The position numbers were made by a program, and so were the translations under genes. The notes under the pieces are model-generated. The model saw only the letters and a list, made by a program, of their open reading frames with translations, ran no database searches and was not told the origin of the DNA. A stretch of 64,000 nt of DNA from Schistosoma mansoni. Lineage: Eukaryota > Platyhelminthes > Trematoda > Strigeidida > Schistosomatidae. The stretch spans positions 1 to 64,000 of the forward strand of contig NC_031496.1 in the NCBI RefSeq assembly GCF_000237925.1, written 5' to 3'. Below are positions 58,768 through 64,000 of this stretch, in pieces (within the stretch, counting starts at the first letter, position 1; every line of letters starts with the position of its first letter).

Positions 58768-61092
58768 CTTAAACAGTGGTGTGTATTTGTCCTTCACGTC
58801 ATTTTCGATTGCTATCAAGTGATCTCATTTGGCTACTTCTGATTGGCTCACTATATCAAGTTTACACTTCTAACTTCAGTTAACATAAACCGTAGTATAG
58901 AATGTAAGCAACAATGCTTATCAGTAATTAATGAACATACTAAGCTTGATGGACATAATTTGATAAGCATAAAAGAATACATGGTCAAGATCTAGATATT
59001 ACTCGATGATCGATGGATATGAACATCCTAAACCTATAGATAATAAGCTTTCTACCGCAAAGCTTGATGATTTGGATTCAAATCTCTGAGGTACAGCTTT
59101 CACGATTTAGAGTTCACATAAAAATATTTGATGAATTTGAAACGAGATATATTTTTTAATGGTTGAAATCATGATTCGATTGAGGTTGGGCCACTACGGA
59201 AAACTTGGAAGCACTGAACGACTGTTTCGTCCTAATGTGAGACTTCTCAGCTGTGCGCATCCGCAATCACGCTCCTGGAAGTCGAACCAAGAGGCTTCGG
59301 TCTATCGAGCGAAAGTTTAACTTCTGGACCATCGAGCTAACATCTAACGGTGTTAGTATCTAACTTCAACCAATTCACGAAATCGCACCACCGTTCATCA
59401 TTGTCTTCAGTGAGTTACTGCCTCAAAACAAACCTGGATGAACTCAAATAGTGAGGTTATCTCTATAAATAACCTTCATATTTTATAAAATTTTTAAGAG
59501 TTTTCCCACTATTTCGGGTGTAAGGGTTAATGTTACTATCAAGTGACTTAATCAAAGTAAATGTAGAAAAGTTCAAATATATCTGTTATATTCTAGTGAA
59601 GATTAAACTAAGGGTAAGTCCTGAGAACTATTAATAGACTAATATTTTATTGTATAACTATTCAGTAACTAGATTATGTATATCTATATTCCTCTTATTA
59701 TAAGCTTTATTTTGACCTGCGCATTATCATTATACAATTGACTATTCTTAAATTATACTCAGTTTATTAATTACAGTCCCTTACGTACACAGTTCGCATA
59801 TGCTGGGATCACCGGGTAAGTAATAGTGAGGTTATATACAGAGTATTAGGGAATGATGGTAAATCAGTTGATGAGGTCATGAATCTTCATCGACTGAGAT
59901 GGTCGGGTCACATGTTACGTATGCCTGAACACCAATTACCACGACACACTATGCTGACTAGTATTGTGGATGGTTGGAAGAAAGTTAGGGGCGGTCAAAC
60001 TAAAACGTGGCATCAGAGTTTGAAGTCACTAACTTCTAGTCTGATCCATGTTGGTAGATGCAGACTACTTGGTTGGGATCCGCGCGACTATTGTAATCAA
60101 TGGTTGGAGACTGTGTGTGACATGGTTCAGAATCGATCACAATGGTGTAGGTGTATACACTTTCTGTCTTCCCTTAAACCGTGAGATTAAAATTGCTTCA
60201 TAACTTTCTTCCTTCCTGTAGTATATCCTTATATACAACCTTTCTTTTATATATTACCACCACTAAATTAACTACTTGTATGAATTCGGTGTTCATCTTG
60301 TTGTGGTAATGAGGTGTAGCAACTTGGACCGATGCATATATATGTTTGGTCCTACGTTGTAGCTGACTGTCAGCTACATTTTTGCTTGATTTTGCATAAA
60401 TTTTATTTTCTATTTGTCATGGTGTGATGAGTTCTGTTTGGCTGGTATATAAAACCAAGTATATTTGAAATACATGATTCGTATAATGGAAGCTAGTATT
60501 GATGTTCTGAACTCAACTGGCAGCTCCAGGAGGAAAAAGGACCAATGAAGACGCAAAGTTTCTCATACTGATCGAACGTCATTGGTTTAGCACAGTGCTA
60601 AGATTGCATAAGTCGTATTCTGATTGGCGAATAAGTCATGTGATAATTATCCAGGCTTAAAGTCACAACAATATATAATCCAAATAGTATGGTATTATCA
60701 TTAAACTACCGTTAGTTATAATTTATTTATTTATTTATTTAAACACATAAATATCGGTACAAAGAGGCACCAGATACATATGTGCCGCACACAAAAAATT
60801 GTCATTTCATCTAATCGTGTAAGGGATATGATACTGCCCCGAAGCCTAGATCAAAGCAGGTCAACGTACAACTATATGTCAGAAAAGAACTCTGTTTTTT
60901 TTTATAAAAAAGAATCACTAACATACTCTTTTAATTTCAATAAATGATGATACAGGATTAAACCATTCCATTACTAAAATTTCATTTGTCATAGCTGCAC
61001 ATAAATATTTAGCACCATTAAATGGATTACGTGTAACATTAGCACGTAAACATCCTTTTGTATCAGGCATTTTTTTCGATGGTGAAAATCGT
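46714..61092 (-). CDS. GCK-family MAP4K (MAP4K3/5-like), C-terminal CNH domain; 5' end outside window
   Basis: Ste20/GCK-I protein kinase acting upstream of JNK signalling. Only the citron-homology beta-propeller is in the window. Exons in transcript order: 60927-61092, 57821-58322, 55215-55283, 53178-53273, 49969-50036, 47954-48009, 46714-46801. All have GT..AG borders and phases agree throughout, giving 347 residues and a stop. Matches to vertebrate MAP4Ks run in order: MPDTKGC ... [91 protein letters not shown], and [18 protein letters not shown] at the C-terminus. Exon 57821-58322 adds a ~95-residue Ser/Thr/Asn-rich insert in a propeller loop. Kinase domain and linker should lie right of the window. 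Introns of 1.2-3.1 kb are full of SINEs and LINE pieces. The exact paralogue (MAP4K3, 5 or 2) cannot be decided here. Confidence 0.9.
46905..47060 (+). repeat. Sm-alpha-type hammerhead SINE (family H2), shortened copy
   Basis: tRNA-like head with A box TGGTTGAGAGG (46929-46939) and B box GATTCGAGTCC (46973-46983). It is joined at once to CCAAATAGGACGCGAAACGC and the 3' half of the ribozyme (GTCCTGGCTGGATTCCACTG). The CUGANGA strand is gone compared with the copy at 62800, probably by deletion between two GAGTC words. It lies in the last MAP4K intron. Confidence 0.8.
47385..47885 (+). mobile_element. ~520-base retroposon, copy C (diverged)
   Basis: Follows the family from about GCCACTAAATGCTTTGGTACGG to a degraded end near TACTAATATTGATGTG. 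More differences than copies A, B and E, and the A-rich tail is lost. Antisense to the MAP4K gene, in its last intron. Confidence 0.75.
47954..48009 (-). CDS. MAP4K short exon
   Basis: Fifty-six bases: [18 protein letters not shown](R), matching VTQEISDETRVFRLLGSDR. AATTTCAG acceptor, GTTAGT donor. Confidence 0.9.
48871..49390 (+). mobile_element. ~520-base retroposon, copy D
   Basis: From GCCACCGAATGCTCTGGTACGG to ATATGTTTAAATTAAATAAA. Full length with moderate divergence, in a MAP4K intron. Confidence 0.8.
49721..49830 (+). repeat. Hammerhead SINE family H1, 3' end only
   Basis: Starts inside the ribozyme (CGAAACAGTCGTCCAGTGCTT) and runs through CCATGGTGGTCTAGCTTCAA to the CTAAAATCTCCACAAAA end. 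The head and half of the core are absent. Confidence 0.75.
49969..50036 (-). CDS. MAP4K short exon
   Basis: Sixty-eight bases: (V)[19 protein letters not shown] then TGE, matching [30 protein letters not shown] acceptor, GTTAGT donor. Confidence 0.9.
50037..51149. other. MAP4K intron, unassigned
   Basis: About 1.1 kb AT-rich without recognised element or exon. Confidence 0.35.
51150..51520 (-). mobile_element. SR3/Perere-3-like RTE LINE C-terminal fragment
   Basis: Minus-strand frame gives [47 protein letters not shown] and [13 protein letters not shown]. This is the same family as 505-825, in the reverse orientation. Confidence 0.75.
52105..52215 (+). mobile_element. SR3-like RTE LINE 3' scrap
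   Basis: About 110 bases reading [20 protein letters not shown] and [11 protein letters not shown]. The surrounding words (GATGATTTTGATAGAGTTTTGTTCTCCGAGC-type sequence at 52000-52090) also occur at 48220-48330 and 52690-52780, an unclassified short repeat. Confidence 0.65.
52320..52600 (-). mobile_element. Old SR2-like 3' fragment
   Basis: Parallels 3530-3790 (CATGTGACTCAATGTCATCA, GTGCGGACCCTAACTAGGTA, CATATTTTGGTTAAGCCACT). Heavily decayed. Confidence 0.55.
52601..53177. other. MAP4K intron, unassigned
   Basis: Contains one copy of the TTCTCTGAGCTGGGTGGTTT repeat word (52690-52790). Otherwise nothing recognised. Confidence 0.35.
53178..53273 (-). CDS. MAP4K short exon
   Basis: Ninety-six bases: (D)[20 protein letters not shown], then [11 protein letters not shown], matching KFVKIVNLQGKLKSSKKLASELSF. 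ACCATAG acceptor, GTGAGT donor. Confidence 0.9.
53549..53805 (-). repeat. Hammerhead SINE family H1, near-complete copy
   Basis: Minus sense: TCTATCGG A box region, B box GGTTCGGATCT, the ribozyme at 53629-53674 and the CTCCACAAAAACCC end. The ribozyme has an intact CTGACGA, but AAAA replaces the essential GAAA, so it should not cleave. Confidence 0.75.
53806..53890 (+). repeat. Hammerhead SINE family H1, partial copy facing the previous one
   Basis: Starts in TCTCGCGAGGCGAGGTCGTAG and runs through the ribozyme to CAGTGCCTCCAGG. It is inverted relative to 53549-53805, so the two make a long hairpin. Confidence 0.75.
53834..53879 (+). ncRNA. Hammerhead ribozyme motif, H1
   Basis: GCACTA (stem I, one mismatch at the junction), CTGAGGA, GTCCAACAATAGGAC, GAAA, CGGCCGTC, CAGTGC. 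Core complete. Confidence 0.7.
53985..54050 (+). mobile_element. Scrap of the 846-base retroposon
   Basis: TTCATCACGATAGGTAAACC and the following words match 38874-38922. Confidence 0.6.
54220..55015 (-). mobile_element. SR2-like RTE LINE 3' part
   Basis: Parallels 2090-2900 almost word for word (CCAACCATTGGTTATGCTAG, CCAAGCACTGATGCCACGTT reading variants, CTTCTACTCTTAATGGCCATG). It ends on the right at GTCGACGCGTTCGA. Broken by stops; antisense to nothing but within a MAP4K intron. Confidence 0.8.
55215..55283 (-). CDS. MAP4K short exon
   Basis: Sixty-nine bases after a CTATTTCAATAG acceptor: (P)[22 protein letters not shown], equal to the DSIHVTQLERDTILVCLDK segment of vertebrate MAP4Ks. 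Donor GTAAGT. Confidence 0.88.
55455..55590 (-). repeat. Hammerhead SINE family H1, 3' half
   Basis: Covers the tail and the ribozyme (55513-55558). The core reads CTGAGAA instead of CTGANGA, so activity is unlikely. Confidence 0.75.
56045..57420 (+). mobile_element. SR3/Perere-3-like RTE LINE with RT core deleted
   Basis: The endonuclease part, 56279-56581, reads [27 protein letters not shown] and [21 protein letters not shown]. Then 56627-56950 continues with [13 protein letters not shown] and [20 protein letters not shown]. After about 57240 it jumps to the extreme 3' end ([17 protein letters not shown], then CATGAGGTGTAACAGG). The RT region is missing, so this is an internally deleted copy. 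MAP4K intron, antisense to the gene. Confidence 0.8.
57421..57820. other. MAP4K intron, unassigned
   Basis: About 400 bases, nothing recognised. Confidence 0.35.
57821..58322 (-). CDS. MAP4K exon with low-complexity insert
   Basis: Begins [20 protein letters not shown] and [20 protein letters not shown], both CNH. After about residue 55 of the exon it turns into Ser/Thr/Pro/Ile-rich sequence with a run of eight or so Thr, then Asn-rich sequence, ending RKNTLFL before donor GTAAGT. It is open over its whole length, so it is probably translated. Confidence 0.88.
58463..58735 (+). other. Unrecognised coding-like stretch
   Basis: An open frame of ordinary composition ([20 protein letters not shown], then [15 protein letters not shown]). 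It ends in a TA microsatellite at 58736, as the RTE fragment at 6835 does. It may be a piece of another retroelement; I do not recognise it. Confidence 0.3.
58736..58765. repeat. (TA)n microsatellite
   Basis: About 30 bases of alternating T and A. Confidence 0.9.
59150..59440 (-). repeat. Hammerhead SINE family H1, older copy
   Basis: Tail, ribozyme (59211-59256) and decayed tRNA-like head. The core reads CTGAGAA, stem I still pairs (GCACAG/TTCAGTGC region imperfect). The flank to 59440 matches the inter-unit part of the tandem dimer. Confidence 0.7.
59560..60715 (+). mobile_element. LTR-like fossil repeat split by an SR2-like LINE fragment
   Basis: 59630-59804 matches 61960-62125 (CTTATTATAAGCTTTATTTTGA-type words, TATTAATTAC), and 60400-60700 matches 62150-62420. 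The two halves of one repeat are thus separated by the LINE piece at 59805-60375. It has no coding sequence of its own; probably an old solo LTR. Confidence 0.5.
59805..60375 (+). mobile_element. SR2-like RTE LINE 3' end inserted in the LTR-like repeat
   Basis: The frame to 60181 reads [40 protein letters not shown] and [15 protein letters not shown], without stops before the natural end. It finishes with GAGGTGTAGCAACTTGGACC and CCTACGTTGTAGCTGACTG. Confidence 0.8.
60720..60857 (-). mobile_element. ~520-base retroposon, copy G (3' end only)
   Basis: The TTTATTTATTTATTTAAACA tail and the next ~110 bases of the family. It is 5'-truncated, which fits target-primed integration. Confidence 0.75.
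60927..61092 (-). CDS. MAP4K exon (start of CNH domain)
   Basis: Acceptor TTAATTAG. Encodes [19 protein letters not shown], then the [16 protein letters not shown] and [16 protein letters not shown] blocks before donor GTATGT. The vertebrate equivalent is KGCHKCCIVRNPYTGHKYLC...LLQWYEP. First visible exon; phase 1 at its 5' border. Confidence 0.9.
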
Positions 61093-61534
61093 CTAATTAA
61101 ATAGATAAAAAAAAAAAAGAAAGATACTACTAGTAAAACAAATAGATGATGGAATAGATGTTTACAATAGAGAAATGAATGAATGAGAAAAGTATCCAGT
61201 TATCAAAAACTAGGGATCAAAGGTTCGAACCATTCTTAATATATCTACGTTTGGGTAATCAAAAGGTATCGTTAGCCTTTACAAAACAGTATGTTGATCA
61301 AAACGGAACACTTACGCATGTGATCTATATGCAATCACTAATACATGATGTTACAGTTCTTAAGTATTAATACAATTACTGGGGGGGGTTGATCCCCCAT
61401 CACCCAGATACAGAGTCGTGAATATGATGAAGAAATTATACATTTGTACAACTCTAACCCAACAATCCAATGTCAGAAGTTCCAAATGATTCGGAAACAA
61501 TCTGTTTTTATCTTTTAAAACGTTATTCTACCAT
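61093..61534. other. MAP4K intron or upstream sequence, unassigned
   Basis: No further CNH or linker exon was recognised. Includes a run of G (61381-61389). Confidence 0.35.
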
Positions 61535-61640
61535 AATCAGTCAGTCAGTCACAACGTAGAACTTCGTACATACGTACATCAGTTCGAGTTGCCATACCAC
61601 ATTAATACAGAGCTGAAGTTGTCGATTCAAATCCCATAGT
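61535..61640 (-). repeat. Short 3' end of the 846-base retroposon family
   Basis: Reverse complement of 38925-39036: ATGGGATTTGAATCGAC, GTGGTATGGCAACTCGAACTG, GTACGTATGTACG, ACGTTGTGACTGACTGAC. Confidence 0.75.
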
Positions 61641-61929
61641 GGTAGAAGTAGTATTGTATTTTGTATATTGTATTATATTCTACTATAATACAATCATAAT
61701 ACACCATTTAATATGAAAGCAAAAGAGAAAACACGCAAAATGGAGAAAAAAAACCCCACATGATAGGCATCAAAACTATATCAGCATAATGATGGACCAA
61801 CGATTTGGATCACAATAATTCTTAATTTATATTTCTTATCATAGATACATCAAGCAAATTTTTCACCAACTGAATATCTCTAAACATTTACGGCGGTGTT
61901 ATATCCCGTGGAGATTTATGAATGGTAAC

Positions 61930-62500
61930 TTTGAGGACTATTTATGGACCAATATGATATGTATATTTCCTATTGTATAATTGTTAAGTAACTTAACTAT
62001 TCATATTCATGTTCCCCTTATCATGAGCTTTATTTTGACTTTTGAACTATTATTATACGATTTACCATTCCTGAGTTATACCCAGTCTATTAATTACTGT
62101 CCCCCCTATTCACAGCCGCATTTGGCCAAATCTTGTACATATATTATTTTCAATTTTATGGTACGATGCGGTCAGTTTGTTTGGTATACAAACCCAGTAT
62201 GTTTGAGAATGATGATTCATATTGCAGAGGCTATTATTGGTGTTCTGGACTTAACTGGCTGGACTAGGCAGAAAGCAGGACTGATAGGTGCTCAAGACTG
62301 CTCGTACGGTTTTCGTGTATCATTGCTCTGATTGATAATTCACTTCTCTCCGATTGGAGGGGATCATCACGTCATATATAAACCGGGCACTCAGACAATC
62401 GATATAACAGGTGGCTTGATTAAATATCTGGGTTACCTGTTGCTGTCATATACATATTTCAACAACTTATCTAATTTTGTTTGTTTTAATACATCATTAT
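61930..62500 (+). mobile_element. LTR-like fossil repeat, undisturbed copy
   Basis: Continuous counterpart of the split repeat at 59560-60715. A TATATAAA box lies at about 62375-62382. No internal element region was recognised on either side, so it is either a solo LTR or an unrelated interspersed repeat. The open frame 61981-62331 shows no family resemblance. Confidence 0.45.
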
Positions 62501-62799
62501 GGCTATTAATCGCATAACCTATTCGGGTGCGTTTCTGAAAAGTGTATAAACTTTCTCTGTAAAGGTTACAGAAGGCCTAAGCAGAGATATAGTGGTTGCT
62601 GGCAATATGTAGCGAAAAGAATGTACATTATTTAGATTTCGATTAACTGGACTGCTAAGTTCCAACTGGCGATCACTGAATATTCATCGTCAGGATAGAC
62701 CATGAAGTAAGAAACGGAATCTTGTTGAAACATTTTGTGCTGAGAATTCTATATTGTACCAAAAATATAATATTGAATTCAAACATCACCCCATTGCAC

Positions 62800-63020
62800 A
62801 AGCAAGTGGCTATTGGGACTGAGTAGCTGAGTGGATAACGCGATGCCGTTTGAAGCGAAAGGTATTGGGTTTGAGTCCTAGAGTGAACATCAACTCTGAG
62901 ATGCAGGGATATCCAGCTGACGAGTCTCAAATAGGACGAAACGCATGTCCTGGATTCCACTGCTAGCCACTGTCCATCTTTGCTTATAATAATAATAGTA
63001 GTAATAATAATAATAATAAT
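62800..63020 (+). repeat. Sm-alpha-type hammerhead SINE (family H2), full copy
   Basis: tRNA-like head with A box TAGCTGAGTGG (62824-62834) and B box GGTTTGAGTCC (62868-62878). Then the segment AGTGAACATCAACTCTGAG, a hammerhead, CCACTGCTAGCCACTGTCC and a (TAA)n tail. The order agrees with what I recall of the schistosome Sm-alpha SINE. Confidence 0.85.
62907..62958 (+). ncRNA. Hammerhead ribozyme motif, Sm-alpha type
   Basis: GGATATCCAG (stem I), CTGACGA, GTCTCAAATAGGAC (stem II, one G-U pair), GAAA, CGCATGTC (minimal stem III and GUC), CTGGATTCC (stem I). Core complete and stem I pairs apart from a one-base bulge. Confidence 0.75.
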
Positions 63021-63186
63021 AAATACTTATGAATACAATTTTTTAAAAAGAGATATGGTTTATTAATTTTCAGAAGGTTTTATATATAATAATGTAATTG
63101 ACCAAAATTATTAATACATTATCAACAAACGTATATATCACACAGCATATGATATTAATTAAACATTAACTAGTCCCACAAGAAGT

Positions 63187-63716
63187 TATTTATTTATTAT
63201 TATTTATTTAAACACATAAATATTGGTACAAAGGGGCACCAGATACATATGCGCCATACAAATCTCATTCGATTTGTGTGAGGGCTGTGATACTGCCCAG
63301 GTACCCAAACTGAAGCAGGTGGTTTTCTTAGGTGACCACACCCAGAGCCTTTGACCGAAAAATCTGATCCACAAGGCAGTGGAGCATCGTGAGGAGATGC
63401 AGTCCCATGGTAGCCGGTGATCAACGATTGATTCGTACGCCATTTGTTCCCTCAGGATACTGGAGCCCATGTGCACCATTGGTTTGGAATCAGGGTTTTC
63501 CAACTCCCCTAGGTGGACTCGCCTTGTCCACCAACCGGGTTAGAGCGCCGGACATTCGCTTTTCGTTCTCTCAATTTTGTAAACAACACCCCCACCACGA
63601 GACGGCAGTGAGTAGGACTTCCCTGTCAGAGGCTATATACACGTGGCCATATGAGAGCATTTGGAGAGGGAGAGCGGACTCTCCTCACTCTCGGCCGTAC
63701 CAGGGCATTTGGGGGA
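63187..63716 (-). mobile_element. ~520-base retroposon, copy E
   Basis: Full-length copy in minus orientation, with its A-rich tail on the left. The 12-base CCCACAAGAAGT at 63175-63186 and 63717-63728 is a perfect target duplication. Confidence 0.85.
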
Positions 63717-63829
63717 CCCACAAGAAGTATTCATTTCATTAACGTGCGATGTATTCATTGAATGCAAGTTTATCTGAACTATATACTTATGGGTTTGTAG
63801 ATTCGGACACTAACATATTTACTGGGGAT

Positions 63830-63937
63830 TTGAGTGTGGTCGAGAGTGGGAAGAGTTCGCTTTCCCTCAGCAAATGCTCTCACATGGCCACGTGTATATA
63901 GACTCGGACAGGGAATCCTAAACACTGCCTTCACGTC
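63830..63937 (+). mobile_element. ~520-base retroposon, copy F, cut by the gap
   Basis: First ~105 bases of the family (GTCGAGAGTGGGAAGAGTTC..., CTCTCACATGGCCACGTGTA) running into the N stretch. Confidence 0.75.
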
Positions 63938-64000
63938 NNNNNNNNNNNNNNNNNNNNNNNNNNNNNNNNNNNNNNNNNNNNNNNNNNNNNNNNNNNNNNN
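63938..64000. other. Assembly gap (63 N)
   Basis: Unsequenced bases. The gap begins inside a repeat copy, a likely reason for the assembly break. Confidence 0.99.

Noticed and set aside
61093-63937. Further MAP4K exons (kinase or linker) on the minus strand
   Set aside because: No splice-bounded frame with kinase or CNH resemblance was found. The region is made of repeats and unassigned AT-rich DNA.

Overview
The window looks like a blood-fluke (Schistosoma) nuclear contig. Three host genes have flatworm-style split structures. The DNA between and inside them is packed with repeats typical of schistosomes: tRNA-headed SINEs carrying hammerhead ribozyme motifs (Sm-alpha type), RTE-clade LINEs of the SR2 and SR3/Perere-3 kind, CR1-like LINEs and Penelope-like elements. 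I cannot fix the species. No bacterial genes, rRNA or standard tRNA genes were seen.

Host genes. (1) 883-11107, minus strand: eIF5B, the translational GTPase of ribosomal subunit joining. Six exons are visible and the C-terminal part lies beyond the left edge. Its first two introns are only 35 and 38 bases; the later ones are 2.4-3.4 kb and full of repeats. (2) 36765-40311, plus strand: GINS1/PSF1, a subunit of the replicative CMG helicase, complete in two exons, with a Penelope-like element in its only intron. (3) 46714-61092, minus strand: the C-terminal citron-homology (CNH) half of a GCK-family MAP4K kinase. Seven exons run to a true stop; the kinase domain lies beyond the right edge. GINS1 and the MAP4K are convergent. 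eIF5B and GINS1 are divergent and separated by about 25.7 kb of mostly mobile-element DNA.

Mobile DNA by region. 0-11 kb: Penelope, SR2-like and SR3-like fragments in eIF5B introns. 11.7-13.5 kb: fossil Gypsy-type LTR-element remains. 14.7-27.7 kb: a nested complex whose centre is a 6.2-kb CR1-like LINE (16626-22838) with two long uninterrupted ORFs. It is inserted with a short target duplication into an antisense Penelope-like element. ORF2 has no usable ATG and sits in the -1 frame behind a U UUUUUU run near the end of ORF1, which suggests ribosomal frameshifting. 31-34.3 kb: a second CR1-like LINE. 37.4-39.7 kb: Penelope element split by an 846-base retroposon flanked by a 13-base target duplication. 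40-64 kb: many copies of a ~520-base non-coding retroposon with 12-13-base target duplications, and two hammerhead-bearing SINE families, one present as a 406-base tandem dimer.

No new multi-gene system was found. The observations most worth following are the frameshift-dependent LINE, the second hammerhead SINE/satellite family, the ~520-base retroposon, and the 846-base retroposon that shares its 3' tail with an RTE LINE. All calls come from reading the sequence and from memory of the protein families; no alignment or search was run.
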